A DNA stretch of 64,000 nucleotides from assembly GCF_014066305.1 (NCBI RefSeq), contig NW_023501052.1:434001-498000 (forward strand), written 5' to 3'. Both the position numbers and the translations under genes were made by a program. The notes beneath the pieces were generated by a model. It made no database searches. It was not told the DNA's origin and saw only the letters and a list, made by a program, of their open reading frames with translations. Of the stretch, positions 10,561 through 22,230 are shown piece after piece (position 1 is the stretch's first letter; every line of letters starts with the position of its first letter). The DNA comes from Letharia columbiana. Taxonomy: Eukaryota > Ascomycota > Lecanoromycetes > Lecanorales > Parmeliaceae.

Positions 10561-12995
10561 AGTCTTCAAGTCCTGGTCGCCGTAACAAGTCCAACCATAT
10601 TGCTCGTGCTCAGAATTTGAACGATCAACAGGGGCGGATCAATTCGAGATCGGTGTTGCCGAACGAGTGATCCGTGGCTGCGGAAACGGAATCATTCTGC
10701 GAAGACCGCGTTGTCAATGCTGCGCTACTGTAAGGCAAATGCAAGGGTATACCAGAAACTCCCATGAGCCCCCAGAGAGTGGCCCGTCCACGTGACATAC
10801 CTTGGCGAATCGATGCGGCCTTTTTTTAACGGTAGATTTACGGTTCCTGTACGCTTTTTCAAAATCAACGTACTTCTAATAGAAGGGTCCTCCGCCTTTA
10901 GGCGATGAGGGGTTTTATACGTGTCTAGGAAGTTACGGTTGAATCTCTAGAAACGTTTTTTTGAATCTGAACAAATCTTCCCCATTGGGACTCGCTTGCG
11001 AGCTGCGGATGGAGTACTGCGTACTCGACTTATCAACAACGCATTTGGAACTTTGGACCACATATCTACGGCGCTGACAGTAGAGTACGAAAGGCCTCAA
11101 TCTCTCAACGACGAGCGTGAGAGGACGACTCCTTGGGTCTGGGGGCGCAGGTATGCACAGAAGGGCGGGAGGGTGAAACAGGGTCATGTCCGGGTGGCTC
11201 GGCTTTGTGGATATTCTTTGGCATGAGATCAGGGATCTTATTGCTCCGTAGACAAGGAAAGTGTTAAAGTTGACAATTATTTAATGACAAACAAAGTGTA
11301 GCAGCTTCATGAAGAGTACTAGTACGGAAGACACGAAGGTCCCTAATGGCCCCCACCAACCCCCCGGTTCATTAGGGTTTACGGGTTCACCCGAGTCACC
11401 CGAAGCTGCCGCTTTTCGAATGAGTAAGTAAGGTTAAGGTACCTTAAGGACGGTAGCTTAGGGCTTGCAGCACTGGTACGATAGCCCACACTGGTGATGC
11501 ATCCGGGTGATGCATTTCTTGGGGACTTCTCATTCAGTGTCTGGGCTTAAGGAAATACCCTGCAAGTTTGCGACACGTATCAACCATACGCAACGGTAAG
11601 ATGGGACTCCTGCATATTGCGATCCGACCTTGCAGAAACAGAATCCTTCCGCCCTATGATTCAAGGGTGTGAGGCATATTCCTTGCTGCACGTCAATAAC
11701 ACCATGTGCCTAAAGCCATTCTGCAACACTCGGATCCGACTGCCTAAAAGCGGTTTGGTGCAGGAACCGGATCCACCAGTCTGGGTACCTAAAGGTGGGA
11801 ACAGTTTCCTTCAATCAATCGCCTCGGATGCATGTCAGACGTTCCGTTGCAAATCACGAGCATGGGTGAGCTATTGTGCCCTCACTTGTGCCCTGAGTAG
11901 CCAACAGAGAGGGCAGAACGTTCGCATCGAACAGAATCATCGGTACTCTCCAAGAATCACACGATTGTATCCTCGGCATCCGTTTGGTCGCATAATCTGG
12001 GCTTGTTTATGAGTGCCTGTGGACTGATCGAGCTACTGCTCTCAAGGGAAATAGTCTTCGCTCATCTTTCCACTCATTGAATTAGAGGTCTGCAGAGCGA
12101 GTAGACACTGGCGATCAACGCCTTATCGAGCACATCCACGGCACAGACTGGTCAAAGCATGCATGGTCAGCCCACTCTCAGTCCACTCTGCTAGTGCAGC
12201 CGAGAATTGAATCTTCTTGGGGGTCCAGCACGAATATACCCACCGACTGAACTGTTCTAACTGTACATTGATGATACCATAACCGGCATCGATTGGTGGC
12301 TACCTCCGAGCCAAGAGGATGAATTTTCCGGCGGTAAGAGTACCTTGCAGAGGATCGCTCCGTGGTCTTCTACACCGCAACCATGAATCGAGTCTGAACC
12401 AGGGCAAGAGATGTGGTAGGGTTCTACGAGACTGTGGTCATGTGCATGATTAGCATTTCGCAGGCCTCTGATAACTGACATTTGGTAACCGTGTTGCGGT
12501 ATCAATGGTGCGGGGTATCGGAGTCTACTTGTGGTTGGAGGAATGACTTCCATCGTACCAAACTTTCCGGTTTCTGGTACAGAAATGTTTTGGCGGAGGG
12601 GGAGGCTCATTGCTGAATCCCTGCCGATGGGAGCGTACCGAAACGTCTCCAAAGTCCTGGGTGGAAACGAAGACTATTCATTGTTACATTCCATCCCTCG
12701 TAGCAGCAGTGGTGGCAGTATCGAGATGATAAGAGAGATACAATACCACTGAAGCATGTCTTCATGTACGGAATACGCGCGCCAACCAAGACGGATTTGT
12801 AAAGAGTGCGGACAGTTGCAGCCGTTCCTCTCGCCTATTTATATCTGCTGAAAGAAGAAAGAGCAAAACGACAAGGCTGCTTCTTGAACTCCCATTCTAT
12901 CGGTGTCCGACCTCTTTTTTCTTTAACCCCCCCTCCCACTCCCCTCACACTTCCAAGCAGTCCACGAAGCCATAGGTACCGTCAAAGTCAGCAAA
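10561..12995. other. Gene-poor DNA
   Basis: About 2.4 kb with short open frames on both strands, none with motifs or exon structure I can support. It may contain further decayed coding sequence: the minus-strand frame 12257-12652 looks somewhat protein-like but is unrecognised. The last 100 bases are pyrimidine-rich (CTTTAACCCCCCCTCCCACT) and are probably the promoter and leader of the gene at 12996. Confidence 0.45.
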
Positions 12996-14332
12996 ATGGA
13001 AGAAGATCGGGGCTCCATTCTGACTTCCAATGTGCTTGCGTTTGGCATCGCCACTTTCTGTTTTGTCACCCTCCGAATCAGCTTTCGTCTCTACACTAGG
13101 AAAACATCCACTTCAGACTGGGTTCTTGCAGTCGCACTAGTAAGTCGTGCTCTGCCACCTACCTCTCATGGCGGAAGATAATGCATGGATCCGTAGCCTC
13201 GGAATGTTGGCCGTCGAGGCTGATGATGTCGTGACAGGTTTCATCGCTCGCCCAGGATGCTTTCAATGCAGCCTGTGAGTTGTGTCGCCTTTGCGATTAT
13301 TCCCTTCAATGTGATCAATGCTGATGTTCATCTTCAGGCGTCACGCAATGGGGCTATGGCCATCACAACCGAGATCTCTCGGTGCGCATTCGCTCTTCGC
13401 CAGAGCCACTGAAAGTGAGCCGCCCATTACGTGCAAAGCTCGTGCAAAGCTCTGAATTACTTCCAGCTTCTTTGGCTGAACCAGGTGTTCTTCAAATTGA
13501 CCACGATGTCGACGAAACTCTCCATCTGCCTCATTTATTTCCACATCTTCAAGAGGGCGAACTCCCGCCTGATCCGAGCCACGCGCATGGTGACATATGG
13601 CACGACTCTCCTCATCGTCGGGTATTACGTACCGGCTTTCTTCGTCAGCATCTTCCAGTGCACTCCCGTATCCAAATCATGGCATCCCAAGCAGCCGGGA
13701 CCCTGTATCGACCTCGACAACTTCCGTTTCTACACCGCGGCCGCCAACATCGTCACCAGCGTCCTCGTGATCGCGACCCCTCTGCCCGCCCTCGGCAAGA
13801 TGCGGCGCACCCGGCCCGAAGTCACGGAACTCATGGGACTGATCCTCCTGGGGATGGTGTAAGTGGCGGTGTTGCCCCCGAGACGACCGACCGGAGACAG
13901 CCCGCTGAACCCACCGCAGTCACACGGGCTGCACGATCGCCCGGCTGGTCCTCATGGTCTACCCGGATCCCGCGACCGGGACCGACCCGCAGTGCAAGTT
14001 CCGCTCCCTTCCGCCGCATTCCCGCCCGGTGGTTTTTTAACCGTCTCCCAGGGGCCAACGTCAACCCGTTGACCATCGCCATCGTCGAGATGGACGTCGG
14101 CATCATCGCCGCCTGTCTCATCGTCATGCGTCCCTGCTTCGAGGCCATCCACAACGCCGTCCGGACGTCCTGTCGCTTCCCCGGACTGTCCTCCGCGAGG
14201 AGCGATTCCGACACGATATCCTCCCGGGTCGCGAGCGCACTGCGGGATAAAGGCGTCGTCCGGACCGTCGTTTTGGAGCTGGAAAGTCAACCCGGCTCGA
14301 CCCGTGTGGTCACGCCCAAAGACCTGCTGTGA
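12996..14332 (+). CDS. Rhodopsin-domain (PTH11/SAT4-like) integral membrane protein
   Basis: A 328-aa seven-helix-type fungal protein; relatives include PTH11-like receptors, mostly of unknown ligand. Exons fitted by splice signals and frame: 12996-13139, 13256-13274 (19 nt), 13338-13414, 13467-13858, 13920-13993, 14052-14332. Landmarks: LRISFRLYTRKTSTSDW, QWGYGHHNRDLS, MSTKLSICLIYFHIFKR, FQCTPVSKSWHP, ANIVTSVLVIATPLPAL, GCTIARLVLMV, then across intron 5 a TGG codon followed by IVEMDVGIIAACLIVMRP. Intron 5 uses a GC donor (GCAAGT, 13994), the only choice that keeps frame. Intron 3 carries an 11-bp tandem duplication. The protein is somewhat short for the family, and the loop between helices 1 and 3 is the least certain part. 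Confidence 0.82.
13431..13452 (+). repeat. 11-bp tandem duplication inside intron 3
   Basis: GTGCAAAGCTC occurs twice in direct tandem. Without it the intron (13415-13466, 52 nt) would be 41 nt. Confidence 0.85.
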
Positions 14333-14689
14333 TGGACCCTTCCCCCCAAGCCGGTCGTCCCGGCTTTGGGCTACCTTCTGTGAGTGCTGCAAACGGTCCG
14401 CGATCTTACGTCGATAAAGGTGCCTATTGTCTATACGATGTCGGACTGGTCAAGCCTGTGTGGCTGCTGGGCAGAAGTCCCCGGATGTGGGCTTGGGGCA
14501 TTTTTCAACTGGGACAAAAAAAACCGTATGACAAATGCTGGGATAGGTTATAGGAAACAGACTGGCTTCCTGTAATAGGAGTCGAATTTAGATACTCGCT
14601 CTGTTTCCCCCGTGACGCAACACTGTCCCGCACCGGACGCAGAAGCCAATTCTAGTCGTACATCCTCTCTCCATTAGCAACCCTCGTGA
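14333..14689. other. Convergent intergenic spacer
   Basis: Lies between the 3' ends of the rhodopsin-domain gene (plus) and the esterase gene (minus). No coding or RNA-gene signal seen; presumably both 3' untranslated regions. Confidence 0.6.
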
Positions 14690-16563
14690 CTACAGACATT
14701 GCCAGCTAGACAGCGATTTAGAATCCCCCCCTACATAGGTGCTCCGTGACGGATACCTAGACCGTCATCAGCATCTCCCGCCGTACTAGTACCTGTAATC
14801 CCAACAGCCTCACCTGCAATGCCGATGCCGAAAGTCCACCCCCAGTTCCACGCTGTCATTCACAAACTTGGTCCCCACGATATCGTCCACCGCGGTGCCA
14901 TTCTCCACCCAGTGCACCAACGCCGCCAGCACGTTGTTGGCCCTCGCAAAGGGCACGCCCGCCGCCGACGCCCCGCCGCCCTGGCCCATGACCCAGCCCC
15001 CCGGGCCCGAGTCGCAGTGGAACATGCCCGGGACGCGGAAGAAGCGGAAGAAGGCATCGAGCGCGTCGGAAGGCGCCGGCGTCCCGCGCGAGAGGTGGTC
15101 GTAGAAGCGCTCGGTGTCGTAGCTGGTGATCTGGTTGTCCTGACCGCCGTGGTAGAGGAGCATCTTGCCGCCTCGGTTGCGGAACCCGCAGAGGCGGTCG
15201 GGCCAGGTGCGGATGTCGGAGGGGTTGAGGGTCTCGGCTTTGGCGGCGTCGTGGATGTCGAAGGTGGCCGCGTTCCAGGAGGGGTCGTAAACGACGTATT
15301 TGAACCAGCTCTGAAGGGGGGAGGTGTTAGCGAGGGTGCCGGAGAACCTCCTTTTGGGATGTTCGTTACCTCGGAGTAGCTGAATGGCTTTCCGGCGTAC
15401 AAGTTCTCGGCGGCCAGGATTTCACTGCCAGGCTGCATCGCGGGGTAGATAAGGTTCCCATCCTCCCCGTAAAAGGGGCTGAATATCTTCCGGACCGTTT
15501 CCACCTGGGTTGACGTTAAACAGTTTGTAGAAGCGTTCTTTGTACACAGCAGTGCTTCGGGACGGAAGCTGCACAGATTGGGATCCTCGATGATACCGTC
15601 CATGACGCCATCAAGGCCATCACACTGCTTTAGGACTTCGTCATGTATCAGGGTCGTCCAGGATGCCGTCGAAATAAAACCGGAAGAATTGGCGGAACCG
15701 GTGATGGGAAAGAAACTTGCTCTCCAGGATTGCAGATTGTTGAAGTCCAGGGCAGGAGACCCTGCTACAATGCCATCGAAATCACCCGGAAACATGTCAG
15801 CGGCTTTTATACCTTGACGTCCTCCAAGGGAGCATCCGAGGTAATAGGACTTCTTATAAGCCTTGTCATAGAAGAGGTTGGTTAGTTTCTTGCCAGCAAC
15901 AGTAATCGTGTGGAGCCTTCAAGATGGACAAGGTTAGCGACACTCGCTGACGTGTACAATGGAACCGCAAGGCGACAAACGAGGACCACGCACGATCTCC
16001 AAGCAAAGTCGGTAACTACATCCGGGTTATGGTACATTGTAATAGCAGTGGTGCCATTATGACCGTTATTCGAGCCAACAGAGGCAAAGTTGTTTTGCGT
16101 AGTGTACGCGAGATCCTCATATTTGATACCTATATTGACTCATCAGTGCTCTCACTCAAACAATAACATCATTACCGCACCACGCCCTGCAGTACGAAGA
16201 AAAGAAAAAGAAAAACTCACACCCGTCTATGCCTCCATTACCCGTGACTAGGAATCGGTGGCTCCAGTCTTCCGGAAGCCATAGTTCGAATGATATACTG
16301 GATCTGTTCGATGTCGGTATGGACAGTCCCACACGACAGATATCCACCGCAACTATTTGACTTGGTCGAGCACACGTGGGATCGTTATCCGGGAGAGTGA
16401 GATTCGTGCCCGCCGCAACATACGTAAGCAGGTGACGAGTACTGTTGTATATGTATGCTTCTGGCGTAAAAGATACACATCTGTCCTGGAAACTGAATAC
16501 TGCATGAACTGCCAAGGGAAGGCATAGCGTCAGAAACGCTACGAGGCTTATGCTGCGAGCCAT
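14690..16563 (-). CDS. Secreted tannase / feruloyl esterase family protein
   Basis: The family hydrolyses ester bonds in gallotannins or feruloylated plant cell-wall sugars outside the cell. Five exons in descending order: 16563-16221, 16139 corrected by frame to 16129-15994, 15916-15370, 15310-14814, 14756-14690, giving 529 aa. The signal peptide is at residues 1-20 (SISLVAFLTLCLPLAVHA). The catalytic set of the CS-D-HC type is complete: GCSLGG with Ser189 next to Cys188, HGGQD with Asp400, and GMFHC with His440 next to Cys441. A calcium-loop-like segment CDGLDGVMDGII is present. The last exon supplies the usual ending (YPSRSTYVGG, SSWQCL). All splice sites are GT-AG and the frame is intact. 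Tannase and type-B feruloyl esterase cannot be told apart by eye. Confidence 0.88.
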
Positions 16564-16835
16564 GCTCTGCAAAACTGTCCCTGCGGCTTCAGTTGAAGGA
16601 TAGAAGATCACCGTGTCCCACAGTGAATCAAGATCCAGCCCTCTAAGCGCTCGCACTCGCTTAGTACTCTAATCCTTCACCCACGACTGAGACGCACGAG
16701 TCTCCCTGGGGAACATGCAGACTGCTGACTAAGACTTGGCCAATTGAAATTCATCAGTGCAGGCACCATTAGCATCAATAGGTCGCCAAATGATTCTCGG
16801 CTCAGCTACTTAAGTACTCATATGTTACCAGAGAA
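16564..16835. promoter_or_regulatory. Divergent upstream region
   Basis: Lies between the esterase start (minus, 16563) and the DUF6536-like gene fragment (plus). It probably holds the esterase promoter. No specific site can be assigned. Confidence 0.35.
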
Positions 16836-16997
16836 TGGCAAAAAGGTCGACGCAAGCTTCATGGCTGGCGCATGGGCATCGCCGCCTGCGCTCTCTTGGC
16901 TGCAGTGGCCCTGACTGCAGATACTGCCCTAACGGTTCGCCCCTTCATGAGGTACGGAATTCAAGGAGGCGCTGGAACAAACCAGCATGGAAAGCGC
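16836..16997 (+). pseudogene. DUF6536-like gene, 5' piece (interrupted)
   Basis: A plus-strand frame reads KLHGWRMGIAACALLAAVAL followed by RYGIQGGAGTNQHGKR. This matches the N-terminal pattern of DUF6536-type fungal membrane proteins as I remember it: GWR at the start of the first helix, then a YG..GG.GT motif. The frame runs to 16997, exactly where the 14-bp sequence shared with 52318 ends, and its continuation is found 35 kb away at 52318. No ATG lies in frame upstream of the Met at 16872, so the 5' end is lost, in another exon or frameshifted. Non-functional because of the insertion. Confidence 0.72.
16984..16997 (+). repeat. Left copy of 14-bp target-site duplication
   Basis: AGCATGGAAAGCGC, identical to 52318-52331. 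Both copies lie in the same reading frame of the interrupted gene (HGKR), so one is a duplication made at insertion. Confidence 0.8.
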
Positions 16998-19900
16998 TTT
17001 TGATTGATTGATTGATTACATCATACTACCCTGAAGTCTTACCCTAGTGGCCGACTATGCGAGTTACGTAATCTATCTGATCCTTTCGATCAATCGTATA
17101 GTCTCAAATAAATAAGGCTATATAAGTCACCGTCATAGTTCTACGTCTTATTATACTTGATTCTTAGAAAGAGATATATTCTATATCGCTAAGACCCTCT
17201 CGTCTTAATTATATTCTTCTTTTTAATCGTCTACTCTAGTAAATTCTTATTATTAATTCTTATTAAGAGCTTAATATTATCTAATAAATCTAATATTTCT
17301 TATAAAGTTCGTCGCTATAGAGGCGTAGTATAACTTTATTAGCATATTCTTATAAGTAATAACTCTCTCTTTTATCTTTCTTCTTTCTTCGATTTATTAT
17401 ATTCCTCGCTTCTTACTAAATAGTTTATATTTATAAAGAATATATTAAATCATCTACTTCGCTTTATACTCGTATTCTTTATTTTCTATATTTAATATTT
17501 ATCGATTATAAAGAAAGATCTTAAAATCTATTTTCTCGATTTTTATTTATATTATTAGCGACGTCTTAGCGCGCTTAACTCTCGAATATAGAAGTTATAT
17601 TTATTTCGACGATATTAATTAAATTCTTCTAAGAATATTATCTCGCTTCTTATTAACTTATTTAATAGTTTATTATTTTATCGCGTAGTCTCTAATAGCT
17701 ATCTTAATTATTAATATTATTCTTATCTATATAATTAATAATTAGACTATTTTATTAATATTTATCTTTACTCTTTTATTATAAATTACTTACTCTCGTT
17801 AGCTAGTAATCTTCTTCGCCTCTCTATTCGCTTATTTATTATTATTAATATTAATATATATTAGAATTTAGTATAATTCTATTACTATCTCGAGATATCT
17901 TAGTAAATTAATAATCTATACTATCTATATTATATAGATCTACTTTAAATATTTATTTAAATCTTCGATAATTTAAATTAATATTTAATTATTTATATTT
18001 ACTATAACTCTACTAAGTTATAATCTTATTTAATATATAATTATTATAATTAGAGCTTAAAGAATATTATATAGCTTTATTAAATATATCGTATATTAGT
18101 CGCTTAAACTTAAATAAATACTAAAAGTAGAATTAATATCTAACGATATAGCTAATATTTTTATCTTTTTATTAATTCCGCTATTATCTATATATATTAT
18201 TATATATTTCTTATTAATTAATCTTTTAGCTAGTTCTTTAACGACTTTCTTAATCTTATAAATTATTATTTTAAAAGACTCTTAATTAAGAGCGACGCTA
18301 AAAGAGCGTAATTTCTTAATCTTATTAATATCGTTATATCGTTTTTTAAATCTATTAATATATCGCTTTAGTAAACTTAGTTTTCTATTCTTCTTAGATT
18401 TTCTTCTAGATTTTTATCGCTTAAATTATAACTTAATAATCTCGCTATATATTAGATTAATAGCGATTTATAAAATAGCTTTTAAAATAATCTTATCTAG
18501 CTATTATTTAATTAATAAGAAATATACTTTTATATTAAGTACTAAAATAAATATAGTCTTAAATACTTTAATTATCTTTCTTTCTATCTAAGATTAAATT
18601 CTTTATAATAATAAGAGATAAGATTTATTATAGTTAATAGTATTTTTAGACTAATATTATACTAAGTAGTAATATATTATTTATAAGATAATTACTATCT
18701 AATAGAGCTATCTTATACTCTTATAATTATCGCTCTATATCGATTTAATAATTCTTATTAATATATCGATATTTTTAATAACTTTAGATCGAATCTTCTT
18801 ATTATAGTAGCTTTATAGAAGTTTAAAATTAATTTTAACTTCTAGATAGCGAATAAATCGTCTTATTTTAATATATTATCTCTCGTTAAATTATAGAGAA
18901 TAGTCTAAGCTAAATCTCTATTTTCTATTAAGATATAATAATTAATATTTATTAGAATTAAACTTCGATTTATATTATATTATCTACTTTATATAAACTT
19001 TATTATAGATTTTATAGAGAGCGATATAGTTTTTCTTAGTAAAGTCTTTTATTATTAGAAGATTTATATCGTTTATAAAGTTAATAGCTATCGTTTCTAA
19101 GTTAACGCGATTATTATATTTATTAATAAGATTTAAATTATAGAAGAGATAGAGTATAGGTAATAGCGATAATTTTTAAGAAATTTCGATTACTATAAAA
19201 GTCTTTAATATAGAGTATTCGCTTATTTTTAATACTATTATTCTATTAAATAAGAACGATTCTACTTAGTTAACTACTCTTATATCGATTTTTCGCTTTC
19301 GAAAATTATAAAATAATCGAGAATAAGAGACTTTATTATATATATCTAAAACGTCTAATAGTAATATTATAGCTACTTTATTAGAATTCTAGATCTAATA
19401 TATTCTTTCTAGAAGATAGTAAATATCGTATTTATATAATTATAATCTACGATCTCTTATATATATAATTAATAGAAGTTTATATATCTTTATAAGATAC
19501 GCTATTCTTCTAGTAAGAATAAATTTTATTATCTTTTCTATAGTATTAAGTAAAGCTATTAATCGATATTCTTTAGAAATTAAATAATTTTTATTCGACT
19601 TCGAAAGAATAATTATTATTAATATTTTAAAGTGCTTTAAATAATAGCTATTCGTTATATATATATTAAATATTCTATATAAATAAGAGAGTAATAGTTT
19701 TAGAATCTTCTTAAGAATTAGATTAAGGATTATATTTCTTCTTAAGACTCTCTTTAACGATACTTACGTTATAGCCTTTCTTATCTTATTTATAATAATT
19801 ATATTTATTAAATAAATTTATAAATATATTATATCGACGCTAATATTATCTAACTTCGTCTATATTAATAATAAAAAGAATATTTTTATAAGAAGATCTA

Positions 19901-20642
19901 CCTTCGAGTCTAATTCGTTATATTTTTATTTATCTTTATTAAATAGAGAAGAGAGATATATTTATATTATAAGTTATTTTCTAGTCTATTTAATCTTTTT
20001 TCATATTATTTATAATAACTTATATATCTCTATTATAAACTCTCTAAACGTCTTTCTAATAGTTCTCTTAATTAGATTATTTTTAAAGTTCTTAACGACT
20101 TTATACTTATTTTATACTTTCTTTAAGAGCGTTATTCTTTAGCTTCTTTTTAGCGATTTATAATATTTTTATATTTTCTTATATTCTAGCGTAAAGCTCG
20201 ATTTAGATTATAATAATAATCTAATAATTAAAGTAAACTTCTTTATAACTATTTAAATAGCGTTAATAATAGCTATTACTTAATAATCGATATTATTATT
20301 AATAAGATTTTTACTATTTCTCGAGAAATTAGCTAAATACTCTTTCGATATTATAACTCTAATAAGTATCTCTTTTAGAATCTCGATATCTAGTTTATTA
20401 AAGTTTCGGTATATTATTAATATTAACTCTATTATAATTAGTTTAAACTTTATAAAAATTAAAAGATAATTAGATTCGCTTTCGAAATCGTTTTCGATAT
20501 TATAATTAATAATATTTATTATTAATACTAAAGTAGCGAATAGTAGATCTATTATTATTTAATAGTTTTCTTTATATATTATTATTTCTATTAATAATAC
20601 TTATTTTATAGCGAATTCTTTCGCTATAAGTATTAGTTCTTC
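16998..20642 (-). mobile_element. LINE (Tad1-like), 3' part with ORF2, RIP-degraded
   Basis: On the minus strand the stretch 18900-19140 reads as a LINE reverse transcriptase region (VNLETIAINFINDINLL, then KDFTKKNYIAL and, after a stop, SKFNSNKY); the catalytic Asp-Asp pair has become N-D as expected from C-to-T change. The left end is a short tandem repeat tail (AATC units plus AAAA on the minus strand, 16998-17018) lying directly against the 14-bp duplication, which is typical of a LINE 3' end. From about 17140 the sequence is extremely AT-rich with almost no CA or TG but many CG. No functional coding remains. Confidence 0.75.
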
Positions 20643-21278
20643 TATATCTGCAAATCTGAAAAGTTCCTTTCCGTACGATTTCCGTCAGGTCCGTATCATA
20701 AGCACGATTTAGTTTATTTAGCAGACTTTGCCTATATCTAATCCTTTCCGCCAGTTTAATAACTATTCTAACTCTTTTCGCCAGTTCTATCAATTTAGCA
20801 ACTTTAAAAAAATTTAACAACTTTAAAAATTTTGTGTAATGCACTCTAATATACTCTACTAGTAAGTATTATTCTATATATATATAATATTAATATATAT
20901 TATCATTAACATACGTATTATTATACGCTATATTAAAGTATTACTTACGCGACTAATTTTATTAAATCGTTTAATTTCATAGTCAAATTTGAGTTAATAT
21001 TAATACTTATCGTCGTAAAACCTTACCGTCGTAACGTCGATTATTAGAACTTTTCTTTTTTATATATATTACTACTAAACTAATAGAATTAACGAAAAAG
21101 ATTAGAATAGTTATTAAATCGACGGAATTTTAGCTGATTTTTAAGATAGTTATTAAATCGATGGAATTTTAACTAATTTTTAAGATAGTTACTAAATCGG
21201 CGGAATTCTTAATTTTAGCCCTATTCGCAAGATTAGCAATTTGAAATTTAGTAGAAACTTTTCAGATTTATAGATGTA
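20643..21278. mobile_element. Short inverted-repeat element inside the LINE
   Basis: The ends match in inverted orientation over about 25 bp (left AAATCTGAAAAGTTCC from 20652; right ACTTTTCAGATTT to about 21270), with RIP-type differences. A TA at each end may be the target duplication. The left third (20643-20860) keeps a near-normal composition. At 21105-21210 about 37-40-bp units (GATAGTTATTAAATCG type) repeat three times. No transposase frame was recognised, so this is probably a non-autonomous element. Confidence 0.6.
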
Positions 21279-21554
21279 CTCTCTTATCGATATAAGTATT
21301 TAATTTTCTCTATATTATATAATAAAGATTAAAGTCGCTTAATATAATTTATTTATTATTTTTAAACTTTATAAGCGTTTTATATAGTTTATTAAGTTCG
21401 TTTATTTATTAATTATCGAGATTATAGATATTATATATATATAATTCTATTATTTTTAAACTTAATATTAAGAGTATAGAGGTTTAATAAATAATATAAT
21501 AAATATTATTACTCTAGTAATATTCTCTTATTAATATAGAAGTATATTTATATA
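21279..21554 (-). mobile_element. LINE fragment (between two insertions)
   Basis: Heavily RIP-mutated AT-rich sequence. On the minus strand it continues the endonuclease part of LINE ORF2 begun at 29647-30297; segments such as NITRVIIF fit. Assigned mainly from order and orientation. Confidence 0.5.
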
Positions 21555-22230
21555 AGTAAAGGCCCATGAATTAAATTCATGGAGTTGGATTTTTCATTTT
21601 TCTAAGTCAAATGAAGTTGGATTTTTCTAAGTCAAATGGAATTTTAGCCCTAGCCCTAAGTCAAATCGAACTCTGATCGCTTGCTGTGCGTTTTTGACCT
21701 ACATACAGACACATATGTGCGGAGAGAGGCGCGCTAAGGCCTAATTAGGAAGGTATATTAAGTGTAAAGGATTGATCCGTAATAATTGCCCACAAAAAAC
21801 AGAGAAAGAGTATCGAAATATCGGAAAGAAATGGAGACAACATGCCAATTAGTGGTGTGAATCCCACATTATCTCCTGCCGTAGTGAAATCTTTCGAATA
21901 ATGAAATAGCTGTCAGAGCAAGACATCGGACGGTTTCAATTCGTCCAAATATGTATCGTCCGATGTTCCTCCTGCAGAGGCCCAATTGGCTGTGATCGTC
22001 GCAGTAGATCCTCCTCTTGTGACGTCATTGCAGTGATGTACTATATCAATGCAGCGGGGATGACAGGGCAAGTTGCAGTGGTGTTCTCCGCTTGCTGAGT
22101 GATGATTTGATATGGAACCGTGGAGAGCATATGACGTGGGATCTTGGAGAGCTAAGCCGTGTTCTTGACGATGGTGGCCTTGTTGTCGCTTGGTTTCTCC
22201 GTAGTGTTCTCCGCATTTGCCTGTTGTAGT
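21555..22230 (+). repeat. Left terminal inverted repeat, outer part
   Basis: Matches the reverse complement of 28980-29646 along its length; differences are mostly G-A and C-T changes on the right copy. Includes the marker strings GAGAGAGGCGCGCTAAGGCC and GACATCGGACGGTTTCAATT. Confidence 0.8.
21564..21582. repeat. Subterminal palindrome
   Basis: CCATGAATT-A-AATTCATGG, a perfect 9-bp inverted repeat with a one-base centre, 9 bp inside the left end of the foldback-like element. The right end has a RIP-altered version (CATAAATTTAATTCATAGG). Confidence 0.8.

Noticed and set aside
13382..14332. 316-codon continuous plus-strand frame
   Set aside because: Its middle part has the wrong composition; the true protein switches frame through four introns (52, 61, 58 nt and those upstream).
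14860..15795. Single long minus-strand frame ending in a Ser/Thr/Pro/Arg-rich tail
   Set aside because: The second half is intron read-through into the wrong frame; the real esterase exon resumes at 15310 in another frame.
20572..20844. 90-codon minus-strand open frame
   Set aside because: It lies across the end of the small inverted-repeat element and is Lys/Arg/Ile-rich in the way AT-rich DNA produces by chance.
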